DNA of 64,000 nt from Neopestalotiopsis rosae (Eukaryota; Ascomycota; Sordariomycetes; Amphisphaeriales; Sporocadaceae). Both the position numbers and the translations under genes were made by a program. Shown here piece after piece: positions 43,021-54,567 of the stretch. The stretch spans positions 2,294,001 through 2,358,000 of the forward strand of contig JALGAS010000009.1 in NCBI GenBank assembly GCA_023078685.1. The letters are read 5' to 3'. Position 1 is the stretch's first letter. Every line of letters starts with the position of its first letter. A model generated the notes under the pieces. The model was given only the letters and a program-made list of their open reading frames with translations. It was not told where the DNA came from and ran no database searches.

Positions 43021-43545
43021 TCAGGCTTTGCGTCGAGCCCTAGCCAATACCGATTGGGAGCCTCGAGCAACGGTGTGGTGGCTTGCAGCAGCTGGTCCAC
43101 ATGGAAACAGCAAAAACTTGTTGCAATCAAGAATATTCCGATCGGGATTGACCATGACTGTGTGCTCCACGAATAAATCGTTGAGGTCTGGTGTATCTCG
43201 GCGTAAGGTACAATATTTCAGCACCAGCAATCTCGTGAAGCAATTTGTCTCGCCGATAGCAGGCAGTGGGACGATCCGGGTCTTTTCCAGACGCTGTCTT
43301 AACGCCTCGCAGTCGCTACGCTTCTCCTCTAGCCATGCCTGGTATTCATGAGGGTTCCGTGGAAACCCAGCTGCAAGAGTGTCACCCAGTTCGTCAGAGT
43401 CACTACGACAATAGCAATAGCAGGCCAGTCAGCTTTTGAATTCACGAGAACGCATCGGAAGCGAGGGAAGGCCGTCTCACTACTGGTTCCAAGACACATA
43501 GAACTTTTCGCCATATACATAGCCCCACAGGCCTCCAGTACCCAT
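43021..43545 (-). pseudogene. Conserved fungal protein with three in-frame stops
   Basis: From an ATG at 43545 (MGTGGLWGYVYGEKFYVSWN) one frame stays coding-like to 43021 but contains TAG and TGA next to each other after residue 21 and another TGA about 15 codons on. After the stops it continues HEYQAWLEEKRSDCEALRQR and RIVPLPAIGETNCFTRLLVL to the end. The start resembles a widespread fungal family whose members open with M-x-T-R-G-x-x-G-F and contain Y-N-x-x-D-S-Y-P; I am moderately sure of this. All three stops can be made from Gln or Trp codons by C-to-T or G-to-A changes. Confidence 0.6.
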
Positions 43546-43599
43546 GCCGAATACCTCGCGAGTGTTATATGCAGCGCTACCACGAAATTTTCGAATATG

Positions 43600-45122
43600 G
43601 AAAGAGAAAAGCTGCAGTGACTTCAATGTGAACACAAGACAAAAGTGCAGCCGTAAAGATAAAAGCGTGGTAGATGAATTGAAACATCAATCGGCGGGAA
43701 AGTGAGTCGCAAATGCCAGATCACATGGCTAGGTCGTTATTTAATCACTAATGAGTGGGAATATCACAATCAAGAGCAAGACTTATTTGAAGCTGTTAGG
43801 ATCCAGCCACGACCATAGCATTTGGGTGGCAATGCAAGTGTCGTGCTTACAGCCGAATAATCTAAAGTGATAACAAAAACTCGAAGTCTTTGATCCTGTG
43901 ATTATGGATAGGATACAGGGCTTGCTGAAATAGTGAGGTGGGCCAGCAAGGCCAAAAACCTGCGAGAAGACGCTGTTTACAGCACTGACAGCGGCTAACA
44001 TGACCCTCTATTCGATATTAATTCTGCATAAGTTAACCATCTTATTATAACGTCACTACTTTATCAATATCTCTCCGTGTTAGCGTGGCCGGTGTTCCTC
44101 GGCGAGCTGCTGGCGAAAACGTACAGCTGTAATCGAAGTCTTTCATGACTGGTGCTACCTGCTAGTGTTTGATTTATTTATTTATTTGGTTTCGTGTCGA
44201 CATGGTAGCCATATCGTAGGCGTTAAAATAGGTCGGCTCCTTGTCGTTGACTTATCGATATCGGAGATCATTGGCTTCTAAATCGTCCCTTCTGGCAAGC
44301 TGGTAGAATTCTTGATGATCTCACCTTTAGTAACCTTACCTAAGGTGCTGAGCAGATGAACAAGATGATTTCGTCGGAAAACTTCGTGAGAGTGAGAATC
44401 ATTAGCGTTCCGAGTCATGGACTGGTAAGGGGTTAGAGAGAGAATTTTCGCGCGCCTGCCCGCTTGCATTTGGAATCTGGCTGTCTACCTCAATTGGCAG
44501 TGTTACCTAGACGTGATGCGCCACTTTCTTTGCCGCGTCCTGGAAGCCGAGGTTCCAGTCCAAATCGTCTACGCCTGACTCAGAGGTGGGCGGAATCATA
44601 TCCAAAGCGTTCACCCAACATGCCATCGCCCCTAGTGCCAGTAGTCCAGCAGCGGGCATTAGAAGCGTCTCCTGCTAGTGATCATCACTCGACTCCTGGC
44701 TACGCTATTGGATATGGGCCGCGCCGGCTCGAAGTAAGCGCATCAACACGATGTCGCGAACAGATAGTGGCCCTGCTATGCTGCAGGCCCCATTGGCTAA
44801 TATTGGCTTTTGACAAACAGCGGGGCACGGCATTAAGTGCCATGTTACGGCCTATTATCGTTACCTCCCCCGGTCTACTTCCCCCCCGGTGTTTTCCCCC
44901 CATACGGAAAGATATGAGGTACTTGGCAACGTAGACAGGAAAAACTAAGAACTTTTGATATGCCGATTCACTCTTCCTTCGCCACAATCACCAGCCTTAT
45001 CTATCGCCTGGGAAGCCCGGCCTCACGTAACTAGCCATATCCCCAGTATAGGTATCTCATTTGTCCCCAGTGTAGGCACCCAATTGATTGTACAATAACG
45101 GCTTCCGTATCCAGTTGCTCTG
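43600..45122. other. Intergenic, no supported gene
   Basis: ORFs at 43783-44001, 44278-44469 (-) and 44464-44934 (+) lack features. A poly-C rich patch near 44880-44900 is notable. The last ~100 bp are likely the leader of the membrane-protein gene at 45123. Confidence 0.45.
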
Positions 45123-46106
45123 ATGCCCATGATGACAGGCGAGACAGGAACCATACTCAACTCTGTGTCGCTGCCGGTGGCCATGGTCATTGGCGGTTTC
45201 TTTGCCCTCGGCTGCTACAACAGCATAGAGATTCTGATCTTCATATTTTCGACCTTGAAGCGGAAACGCGGACTGTACTACTGGAGCATGCTGGTCGCCG
45301 ACCTGGGGATTCCCATCCATGCGACCGCTGTGTTATTGCGCTTCTTCAGCTTGGCGCCCAACCTGCCCATGTGCGTTATCATAGACCTCGGATGGTTCAT
45401 GATGGTGACGGGACAGGCCGTGGTGCTGTACGCGCGCCTGCACCTCGTCGTCGGCGACCCACGGAAGATCCGCTGGGTCCTGGTCATGATCATCACGATG
45501 TTCCTTGTGGTGCAGATTCCAACGGCTGTGCTATTCGTCACGGCCAATTCCGGCAGCCCCGGGCGCGGCCTTGCGGAGCGCATATTTAGCATCTACGAAA
45601 AGGTTCAAATCACGGCTTTCACTTTGCAAGAGGCCATCATCTCGGGACTTTACGTCTACGAGGCCTCCGAAGGCCTTAAGCTCATGGACCTGATCAAGGG
45701 GCCCCGGGTCCGGGCCGTCAACCGTGAGCTCATTGCCCTTTTCGTCCTGGTCGTGACCCTCGACGTTATGCTCATGATCACCGAGTACACCAACAACTTC
45801 CAGATCCAGGCGACGTACAAGCCCGTCGTGTACAGCATCAAGCTCAAGGTTGAGGCCCTGGTTCTTAACAATTTATTGTCTCTGGTACAGTCAGGCACGT
45901 GTTCCTGCTGGACCTCGGTGGACCGGGAGTCCTCGCTGCCGCAAGCACGGTACCACCCATTCATGGCGACTCCGCCAGAAGCAGGATTCAACATGCCGCA
46001 GTTGTTTAGGCCGAATTCATCGGTGCGGTCAACGTCCGAGACCACGAGTTGGATGGATACTAGGGGTGGTATATATGACGGACGGCTTCAGTTATCTAAA
46101 AAGTGA
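45123..46106 (+). CDS. Seven-helix-like integral membrane protein (DUF7703-like)
   Basis: An intact single-exon ORF of 327 residues, clearly GC-richer than its flanks. The seven hydrophobic segments are regular: SLPVAMVIGGFFALGCY (about 14-30), IEILIFIFSTL, YYWSMLVADLGIPIHATAVL, VIIDLGWFMMVTGQAVVLYA, VLVMIITMFLVVQIPTAVLF, FTLQEAIISGLYVYEASEGL and ELIALFVLVVTLDVMLMITE. The C-terminal ~70 residues are polar and Ser/Thr-rich, as for a cytosolic tail. The pattern, including LHLVVGDPRKIRW after helix 4, fits a common fungal membrane family of unknown function annotated as DUF7703. It could be a receptor-like or sensor protein; no ligand can be given. Confidence 0.78.
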   Translation: MPMMTGETGTILNSVSLPVAMVIGGFFALGCYNSIEILIFIFSTLKRKRGLYYWSMLVADLGIPIHATAVLLRFFSLAPNLPMCVIIDLGWFMMVTGQAVVLYARLHLVVGDPRKIRWVLVMIITMFLVVQIPTAVLFVTANSGSPGRGLAERIFSIYEKVQITAFTLQEAIISGLYVYEASEGLKLMDLIKGPRVRAVNRELIALFVLVVTLDVMLMITEYTNNFQIQATYKPVVYSIKLKVEALVLNNLLSLVQSGTCSCWTSVDRESSLPQARYHPFMATPPEAGFNMPQLFRPNSSVRSTSETTSWMDTRGGIYDGRLQLSKK

Positions 46107-46490
46107 TCGAAAGATCAGCAAATTTTATTAAAGCGATACCTTTTAATGTTCAGCTTCCAAATCTGTACCATTCCCGCCAGAGGATCTTGGTGATCGTATT
46201 CGACGTATGGCCGGAATATTCTAAATACGTAAGCCCTTGGTGGTTGAATACAGCCAAACAATAAAGGGCAGATAAAGGTTTTGCTTCGGCGCGAGAAGAC
46301 AACGGCGGGAGGTAATTGGAAATTACGATCCGGTGTTGGGGACTGCTCAGTAGATGGAACTGGCAGTGGGGCAACGGCTTTGTGAAACATTAGGCAGAGA
46401 CATGGTTCAAGAGGCCGAGGAAGTGAGGAGTGGATGACAGCCACGTTTGTTTGCAGGGTGGTTTTCTTTTTTCCAAGTAGCCTCTAGCTG
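46107..46490. other. Intergenic
   Basis: No gene. The missing N-terminal part of the NACHT gene is not found here. Confidence 0.45.
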
Positions 46491-48678
46491 TTGTCCCGCA
46501 CCCGGCTCACAGTGACGGTTCATTTCCCCGGATCACTTGTGGTCTACGTTTACTGCAATTTCAAACGTCAGGCGGAGCAGAGACTTGAGAATCTCATGTC
46601 CAGCCTGCTGAAACAACTAGCCCACAACAGTCCCTCACTACCACCGGTTCTTCGTGGGCTCCATGAGAAACATGCAAAAGGTCGAACAGGATCGACCCTT
46701 TACGAGATTTCAGCGGCACTTCGGACTGTGACTGCGATATTCTCCAGGGCTTTCATAATTGTTGATGCCCTGGATGAATGCCAGATGACAGATCACTGCA
46801 GAACACGATTCCTCCACGAACTCTTTGATCTTCAGACTCAGCTAGGGGTCAGCATCTTTGCGACATCTCGGCATAAGCCTGATATTGAGAAAGAATTCTT
46901 GAGCAGCTTGAGCATTGAGATACGAGCCAGCGAAGAAGATATCGGAAGATATCTGAAAAGCGCTATATCACGTCTTCCCGGGTTTGTTGCTGAGAGAAGC
47001 GACTTACAAGACGAGATCATGCAGACCATTAGTCAGATAGTTGACGGAATGTAAGTGCGTCGTGAATATGCCAGCTGAACTACACTAATTGATCAGGTTT
47101 CTGCTTGCCCAGCTCTACTGCGATACCCTCATGGACAAGTATAATCCTACAGCCGTACGGAAGGCATTAAAGGATCTAGAAAGCGGCTCAAAAAACTATA
47201 CGGCAGCATACGATGGTGCGATGAAACGGATCGAGGGCCAGCTCGAAGGACAAGCCAAGCTGGCGAAACAAGTGCTAGCATGGGTTACCTGCGCACGACG
47301 ACCACTCACCCAGATAGAGTTACAGCACGCGCTTGCTGTTGAGATTGGTGAAATAGAGCTGAAAAAGGATAGCGTTACGCAAATTCATGACATGGTTTCC
47401 GTTTGTGTAGGATTGATCACAGTCGACGAAGCGAGCAGCATTATCCGCTTGGTGCATTATTCTACACAAAATTACTTTGACAGCATGCAAGGCAAATGGT
47501 TTCATATAGCGCATTCGACATTGGCAGTAACTTGCATTACATGTCTCTCATTCGATGCTTTTTGCAGACGGGCGCTGCCAAAGCGATCAGGGGCTTGAGA
47601 ACCGTTTGAAAGAACATCGACTCTTTGATTATGCGGCTTGTTATTGGGGCCGCCATGCACGAGCAGCTCCTAGCTGTAAGATGGTGCTTGGATTTCTTCG
47701 AAAAACACCACAGATCGATGCTTCGGTTCAAGGATATTTTACCAATAGGCGGTTACGTTATCCAGGATACAGCCAAAAAGCACCTAGTGGGATGGCAGCA
47801 ACACACCTGGTAGCCGTTTTTGGGCTTGCAAATATGGTATCTGAGGTATGAAATGAAAGGAATCAGGATGCAAAAGACAATACGGGTCGGACACCGCTAT
47901 CGTGGCAGCCGAGAATGGACATAGCGCAGTAGTCAAAGTGCTTCTTGGGACGAAGAAAGTGGACGTCAACGCCAAAGACAGCCACGGTCGGACACCGCTA
48001 TCGTGGACAGCCGGGAATGGACATAGCGTAGTAGTCAAGGTGCTTCTGGAAACGCAGGAGGTAGATATCAACACTAAAGACGATCACGGCCGGACACCAT
48101 TATTGTAGGCAGCCGAGAATAACCATATAGGTATGGTCGAATTGCTTCTGGAAACGAAGAAAGTGGACGGGAACGCCAAAGATAATCACGGTTGGACACC
48201 GCTATGGTGCGCAGCGGACTACGGTGCTGACGTATCAATTGCGGACAAAAACGAAAAGACACCGTTGCACCGGGCATCATATCGTGGGAGTGTCGAGCTG
48301 GCCAAGCTGCTTATCGACCACGGTGCCGACGCAGCGGCTGCGGATAACAACGGAAACACACTGTTGCACTGGGCATCGTATGAGAGTGTCGAGCTGGCCA
48401 AGCTGCTTATGGACCACGGCGCTAACGCATCGGCCGCGGATAAGGACGGCGTGACGCCGTTGCAATGTGCGAGTCCCGAAATGATTCGCCTTTTGAAAAC
48501 GTATTCGAGCAGCATTAGTGTTTTTTCAACAACGCGTGCAATCGGGCTTGGCTGCACATTAGTTCTAAAGGCTGTGTTGATGGTTCTGGTTGATAAGTTC
48601 AAAATTCCGCTTGTACTCTTGCTAATCCGATGGGTTTACGCATGCTCTGTGGGCTGTTATATATATATGGATGGATGA
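46491..48678 (+). pseudogene. NACHT-ankyrin (NLR-like) pseudogene
   Basis: The first recognisable piece is VYCNFKRQAEQRLENLMSSL. The Walker B/sensor region is present (AFIIVDALDEC), followed by HELFDLQTQLGVSIFATSRH and, after a normal intron (47054-47096), FLLAQLYCDTL. The winged-helix part reads VLAWVTCARRPLTQIELQHA. Near 47555 the frame shifts (DAFADGRC), and it shifts again near 47905 at the first ankyrin repeat. Ankyrin units then follow: GRTPLSWTAGNGHSVVVKVL, DDHGRTPLL interrupted by TAG at 48106-48108, MVELLLETKKVDGNAKDNHG and KTPLHRASYRGSVELAKLL. The Walker A P-loop is absent, and its position upstream is occupied by other DNA. NACHT-ankyrin proteins act in fungal self/non-self recognition and regulated cell death. 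This copy cannot bind nucleotide in the usual way and is broken at several sites. Confidence 0.85.
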
Positions 48679-48892
48679 ATGGATGGATAAAGACTCCGAG
48701 ACCTTGAATTATGTCGTTCTTAGGTGAAAGTTGAGATAAACCCAACAGAATAGCACGATCATAAAAGCATAGATCGTATTGGTGGGGGCTTTCAGGCTAT
48801 CGAAATATTCGTCAAATAGGAAAAATCACCAAGTTGTCTTTGCAGGGCTGAGCCGGCCAATATTATCGGAGCGGTATCGCAGACCTGGCTCC

Positions 48893-49761
48893 TTATAGAG
48901 TTGGCGACGCCGTGTCGTACATTGGACACATGTTGCATGGAAGTGGCTGGTCATATACTTGTGGGATGGACAGCATGCTGAGCAGCGGGCTTCCGCTTTC
49001 TGACCCTTTATCAAAGCCCTCAGCTCTGATTTCATGTACATGAAAGAGAACGGCCTTGCTCCGCTTGATGTCGTCGTATCCAGACATGCCGCTGATGCTC
49101 GAGACTGTGGGTGAGCCCATGCTCGAGGACGTACCTGGCCGGTCCACGATTGATGGTGCGCTTGTGGGGTAGTAGAAACCAACAAGGTCATCGGTAGCTC
49201 CAGTTGACGAGGGGCTTGAGACTGTCGTGGGGATTGTGGATGCTGCGGTGAACGGCCACGCATCTCCGGGTCTGGAGAGGGTCTCATAAGCTCCCATCCC
49301 CGTGCTGAGGTGCTCTGCTACAGTGCAAGGAGCTAAAGTTCGTGACGTTGGGCTGTGATAGTATGCTACAAGTAAGTGCCAGCGGTCTGCTGCTGCCATG
49401 TGGGAAAGGAAGACAAAAGGTTGGTAGTAGTTGCGTGGACTATTTGAGGCAATACCTTTGCCTTCCCTCAACCGGTAAATTTGGTCTTCGAGTGCTCTAT
49501 TTCTGCTGAGTAGGCCTTGGAATGTATTATCTCGACTCGATACGCCGCGCAGCTCCTCGAGCTCACGCTCCAGGTTCTTAATGTTCTTTGGTGCATGCTA
49601 GAATGGCGCGTTGAGCCTCACGGTCGTTGGCTCTCTTGCGAGTTAACTGAGCGGGAGTCAAGGTGGATAAATTTCGAGTGCCTTTTGTGTTACTATCTGT
49701 TAATGCCAATGGTTTCGCGATAGGAGATTGGTTGGGGTTGGGGTGCTGCTGTGGTGGGCAT
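48893..49761 (-). pseudogene. bZIP transcription factor, frameshifted
   Basis: From an ATG at 49761 (MPTTAAPQPQPIS) the frame changes once before LALTDSNTKGTRNLSTLTPA. It then gives the bZIP basic region QLTRKRANDREAQRAIL, with the N-x-x-A-x-x-R type signature in NDREAQRAI. A second frame change at about 49590 (GAACATTAAG, one base short) leads to the leucine zipper (KNLERELEELRGVSSRDNTF, LLSRNRALEDQIYRLREG). The rest, to 48893, is a Ser/Pro/Thr-rich tail of about 180 residues in a single open frame. This layout is that of a common Pezizomycotina bZIP family of about 300 residues or more. With two frame lesions it is probably not translated as a bZIP protein. Confidence 0.78.
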
Positions 49762-49964
49762 GACTAACCCTTGCACTTGCTTGACTTGGAGCTGTCTGAG
49801 GTGGGCTTTTTCATGTTGCTGGGTGTATGTGTAGTGATTGCTGGAGAGCTGCTTCGTTCTGACTTGACTTGACACAACCGCTTGGATTTTCTACTTGTTG
49901 AGAGCCAGAGATTTCTGGAACTAGCTGCCATCATTGTCAGCTGTTTGCAGCAATGGGCCCCGGC

Positions 49965-50585
49965 TTATCTTTTTTTTTTTACCTGTCCTTTTTCTTTTGT
50001 CCGAGGGGAGGGGGGACATAGATGCACAACTCCTAGCTTACGATCGTACTGCCTTGAACACGCTCCTCGATGGACACAATATCCCGTAACAGCTCTTTGA
50101 CAGAGTTGTAGCCTCGATTGGGTTGTTTGGTGTCCGAGAAGCCCAAGGAAGGGGTTCCCGCGTAGAGGGGCCAGGAGGCCGCCGTTAGAGTCTGTAATTT
50201 CACATCCAGCTTCGCAATAACAATATCTGGGCTTAAAGGCACGAGCCCAGCCCTTTGGAAGCCCGCACGAATATGGCTTTAGGTTAGGGTCTTCTTGAAC
50301 GCGTCGCAAAATGTCGGGAGTAAGTCCTTCGTGATATGCGAAATACGGGCTCGGACGAGCTGCTCCATTTGCGTGCCGTAAGCTTTTTTTTAGTAGCGCA
50401 AAATATGCCACATCTAGTGGTTGGAGGATATGAGAAGATTGCTCGAAGTCGTCTAAATAGTGTCTTTCGTGGCCGTCCAGGATAAGTAGACGGTATGCAC
50501 CCGATTTCCGGCCTTGAGTATACAGGTCAACGTCAGCTCGCAAAAGTGGAAGGGCGGATATGCATAAATATGGGTAGTCAATCAA
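49965..50585 (-). mobile_element. Pogo-type transposase C-terminal fragment
   Basis: YRLLILDGHERHYLDDF followed by SSHILQPLDVAYFALLKKS matches the C-terminal catalytic block of pogo/Fot1 transposases, where LxxDGHxSH...HxLQPLDVxxFxxLK is standard. A deletion has removed about 15 residues between DDF and SSHILQ. The following helices (HEGLTPDILRRVQEDPNLKP) fit the same family. No N-terminal part or terminal repeats are seen nearby. Confidence 0.85.
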
Positions 50586-51499
50586 CGATTGAGGCTATGA
50601 GAGGGGATGGGTTATAGACCAGGACCATGGCGGACACGGACAAATTGACTTATCATGTAGTATGATGTCGGAAAGCTAGAAAGTAAATTCGCAGGGGCCT
50701 GGGAAGGACGTTGGGGCTGGGGGCCCGGGGGCCCGGAGAGTTGCCGATGAGTGGAGACGCAGCAACCATTCATACAGTGCCCCTTGCATGGCACGGTTGT
50801 CGCTATGGCTACCGAAGCGATGGCTGACGGTGCTTTGGTGGCTTGGGAAGGTTTAGGCGGGTTGTGGGCGGGAGCAGCGGGGTGTCCCGCGCGCCTCTCT
50901 GAACTAAATAACCTAGATATAAGCTTTTCGTCCTCCGCCGCGGGCCCATCCCGTCCGAACCGCCGGCATACTAGGAGGCAAGCCATGCATGCGAGCAGTT
51001 AAGGGGAAGGTCGCCAGGAATGCCGGACTTGGCGCCATCGAGCCGATCCGACTATAGCCAGCATTAGCAAGCATTGCGAAGCGCAACTGCCATAATTGTG
51101 GCCGGTGATGCTAAGGTGGTATTGCAGAGGCATTAGCCTTTTGTCACCCACCCTTGCTGATGTGGGATGCGAACAAGTGGGTATCGCTAACATGTTGCCG
51201 TTAAAGATTCGCAAACACTGTGGGGTGATTGGCTGGTCCGCCAAGGTATCGCGCTCCTCTGTGCGGACTGTAGCAAGTATAACGTCCCCAACCCACCCAC
51301 GGACCGCCCCACATCCGGACCAGCCTAAAATCCCTCACCTGGATCCTGACTGCCAGCTCTGATCTTGAATATCTTCATCAATATTACTTCAATTGCTTTA
51401 ATTTTTGGCAGACGGTTCAACTATCTATAAATGCCCCATGTGTCTTATGATGATTTGGTCGACCTCAATGTTTCGATGAGCCTCGTTCATGATGAAAGT
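50586..51499. other. Intergenic, GC-rich patch
   Basis: A GC-rich stretch (about 50690-51000) has open frames on both strands without recognisable domain. No gene is supported. Confidence 0.4.
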
Positions 51500-51859
51500 T
51501 CAATAATCCAGGAACGCCCGATCATAGTTCGATTTGGATTGATTGCAAGGAAAATACATCGGGTTGTTTCCGCAGAAAAGGATAGGATGTGTCTCCCATG
51601 TTTCTCTTGTGCATATTGGCCATGTTGCGTGATTGATATGGATGCTTTTAGTGTGCCGAGCAACTTCTGGGTTGAGCTTCAAGAACTCAATAAGTTCTTG
51701 AAGATGTTCAGATGTATTTAGTACCGTAATTTGACGAGCTTGTTGGGGGCGAACCCCAGACGCCCATGTTCGCCTGACCAATCGAAAGTTGACCAAGTCA
51801 CAGGCTGCCCCGATTTCAGAGGCAATCAATGCCAGTATCTCGAATGGTAGAGTATTCAT
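51500..51859 (-). CDS. Truncated F-box protein
   Basis: The ORF from ATG 51859 encodes about 119 residues. It starts MNTLPFEILALIASEIG, and LVNFRLVRRTWASGV matches the second half of an F-box, which binds Skp1 in SCF ubiquitin ligases. A short region typical of fungal F-box proteins follows (IKSIHINHATWPICTRETWE-type, WETHPILFCGNN). The usual protein is several hundred residues, so this is the 5' end of a broken gene or a very short paralogue. An upstream ATG at 51907 is only about 10 bp from the TATA element, so 51859 is preferred. Confidence 0.62.
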   Translation of the reverse strand: MNTLPFEILALIASEIGAACDLVNFRLVRRTWASGVRPQQARQITVLNTSEHLQELIEFLKLNPEVARHTKSIHINHATWPICTRETWETHPILFCGNNPMYFPCNQSKSNYDRAFLDY

Positions 51860-51901
51860 GATATCTTGATGGCCAACTCTAATCTGCTGTACACAGTAGC
51901 C

Positions 51902-51924
51902 CCTCATATAAAGTTTATATAGGA
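51902..51924 (-). promoter_or_regulatory. TATA-like element of the F-box gene
   Basis: The minus strand reads CCTATATAAACTTTATATGAGG, with two TATA-like cores about 45-65 bp upstream of the ATG at 51859. Confidence 0.45.
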
Positions 51925-52272
51925 ACCTTTAATCACTGTGCCCGAAAGCTGTATTATGCTAAGCGCTCGGCATATAACAGAAAGTAGTATAGTGTACATA
52001 TTCACATATCCAATTGTCTAGCAGGCGTATATTTAGTTTATTTATGCTACATTGTGAAACGACAAGTCTCAATCCATCTAGTCATTCATATCAGTTGTCT
52101 GTATGCGAATTCCGTCTAGTCCCAGTTCCTTTCCACATTTTTTAAGCCAAAGGGGCTGAGCTGGGGTAGAATATCCAGTCATAGCTGTAGGGGTCGATGG
52201 GCTGTCGGGACAAGACCGTTTCGTCTCTCGATCTGGTTCAGTGGACTTCTACCCTTTAGATAAATTATCCTT

Positions 52273-52624
52273 TCAGAGACATTTCGCACGTACAAGCTCT
52301 TCTTTGGTTTCTCTAAGGCGTTCTTCAAGGATGCTAGCTGTCAACTCTTCCACCGATGCCTTCAATCTGTCAAGCTCGGCTCTGAGATCCTCGAGCTGAG
52401 ATTTGGCCTGCGCAGTCGATAAAATGAGAGCTATCGTTGCGTCTAGTCAGTGCAATCCTCGCTTGCACAAGTACCGTATCTCAGGGTCGCTGTATTTCGT
52501 TCCTTGATTCCCTCCAGCTGACAGGTTCTCGTGTGCCCCAACAAGCTTCCGAGAACGAGTCACTCAATGATTCATTTTTATTACTTGGCGGCTTAGGTCC
52601 AGGTTGGCCTACTTCAGTCGCCAT
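52273..52624 (-). CDS. Possible small coiled-coil protein
   Basis: Two exons, 52624-52523 and 52407-52273, would give 78 residues: MATEVGQPGPKPPSNKNESL in exon 1, then a heptad coil AKSQLEDLRAELDRLKASVE and LREETKE-like repeats (EERLRETKEELVRAK). The coil frame is convincing; the join (donor GTCAGC, 115 bp intron) is weak. It may be only the tail of a larger lost gene. Confidence 0.3.
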
Positions 52625-52851
52625 CTTCACATCTGCTATCACTGTTGCTGTTTTTTGGCCTGACATCAGAATCAGGGACGTTTTCTGGACAAATGGTTTC
52701 GTGTACTTGTTGATAATGCTGAGGTCATACACTAATGAAGTTGCCGTGCATGAAGCATCACAGTTCTCGTAAACGCTATTCATACCACTGTATGAATTTG
52801 GACCCAACCCAGACTAAACCAAGTACTTTTCTCCAATAACACCCAACGTGC

Positions 52852-52908
52852 GCATTCAGACGCGGGCTCCGCATTCAGACGCGGGCTCCGCATTCAGACG
52901 CGGGCTCC
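52852..52908 (+). repeat. Perfect 3 x 19 bp tandem repeat
   Basis: GCATTCAGACGCGGGCTCC is present three times without a single change. Perfect identity implies a recent expansion. Confidence 0.9.
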
Positions 52909-53134
52909 GCTTAGCCGTCATCTTATAGCACGTAGACCCCAGAGGCTTTGTGATGTGCCACAGGTCTACCTTCTTGTTGGACAGGCTCGCATTTCTCGTC
53001 ATCTTCGTCAAGTACAAAGGCCGCTGAACCTGAATTATATCTATTGGCGTTGATTTCCCATCAGTAATAAATACTCGGCTGATACAGACTTATCACAATT
53101 GAATCTATGCAGAAGTATCGTGACGTTTTCGGAC

Positions 53135-54567
53135 TTACTATGTCAATAGTTAGCATGATATTCAAAGGCGTAGGACTGACTTACCTTGCTTTCTATGTAC
53201 AACGGCATCGGTGTTATGGGATAACTGTGGTTCATTATTTTCTTTGAGCGACCACCGAAAGTGCAATCCCAGATGAACTGAAACTCATCAGGAATGGGTA
53301 GTCCAAGCGTCGGGTTGTGCAGCCAAAGCCTGACGAGATGCCGGGATGTCGATTCACCGTCCTCGTAAGCTTCTCTAGCGTGAAGAATTGTGTAATTGTT
53401 CAGAAAGATCAAGTCGCCGGGGCGATGGTCAAGCTTAACTTGGTGTTTTCGAGCCACATTTTGCAGAATGATCAAAGCTGCTTCCTGCTCGCCAGTAAGT
53501 GGCGGCGCTCTGTTTCCTTCGCGTGGTCCCAGCCGTGCGGGGTCCATAGAGAACATCAAGTTGCCCCGATGACACGCCAACAGGGGGCTTCGCATGAATC
53601 CCTTAGTGCTACTGTAAACTCATGTGTCAGTATTTCGTAACTCCTACCTAGCGAAAGCTTGTCTGCCACTTGACGCCTATGAGCTAGAGACACTTACATT
53701 CTTACGGGCCAATCTGCCCGACTAAGCGCCTGTATCACCAGTGGATGGTTCTCCATGAGATCATTATAGATCGCACGAACTGGAGATACGCAGGTCTCTC
53801 CGCCGATCTTGGCACACTGCCGAACCTGGAGTGCAAGGATGTCGGTCCCCATGTCAGTATGGAAGGGCTAGCGGAATGTTAGCTGTAGCTTCATTCGCGT
53901 CATCCAGAGCTCTCACCAAAGACATATTTGTGTGTATCCCATGTCTTCTCTCGGTCGGTGTCGTCCAATATTTTTTCTCAACAATGTGTGCTATTTCAAT
54001 TAGTAAGTCAGACGTGCGAACTTGTCCTGCGGAATGTGATTGAGAATCGTACCCAACATAGCTCCTTTCGAGCTTTGTACACCTCTTTTGTGTCCCAAAT
54101 AATCTCCAACGCCAAGTTGGATCATCGCATTGTCCTCATCGGAATACTTCATTGAGTCGAGACCTCTGATTATAACTACTCCATGCCCGCGGTGCACTTC
54201 AAGAGCGCATCGTTCCAGTAAAGGGCCTACTGTTGGCAAGAAAAAATTGTTGCAGTTGATCTCATCCCCGTCCAGCCCCAACTCTGATATGGTAGTATTA
54301 GAATTAGCTCAACAGCATTTCTGCTCTGGTCTTACCTCTGAACCTAGCAATTCCCTCTTCAATCTCTTCAACATCTTTTCGAGACAGGCTTAGCTGATCC
54401 ACACGTAAACTCTGGTAAGGCTTGTTATCATGGTCGACAGCATGATCCGGCCAGTCTTTCGATGAACATGTATCAGTCTTGTTGTGGACAGAGCCGATGT
54501 CTCCTTCTGATCCTGAGCGGGACTCAAATGGGGTCTGCAGATTATGTGGGCGAATATGAGTTGTCAT
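53135..54567 (-). CDS. TauD/TfdA-family Fe(II)/2-oxoglutarate dioxygenase
   Basis: Six exons join in frame: 54567-54336, 54283-54053, 53990-53917, 53867-53698, 53611-53185 and a last piece with only the stop at 53137-53135. They encode 378 residues with no lesion. The metal-binding HxD is PFHTDMGTD at the start of exon 4 (about residue 182). LIFLNNYTILHAREAYED, with the distal His of the facial triad, and the 2-oxoglutarate-binding Arg in SRHLVRLWLHNP, are in exon 5. N-terminally LLERCALEVHRGHGVVIIRG matches the family's first strand. These enzymes couple decarboxylation of 2-oxoglutarate to oxidation of a substrate such as taurine or other sulfonates, or a secondary metabolite. The true substrate is unknown. 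The last intron lies directly before the stop codon, which is unusual. Confidence 0.88.
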
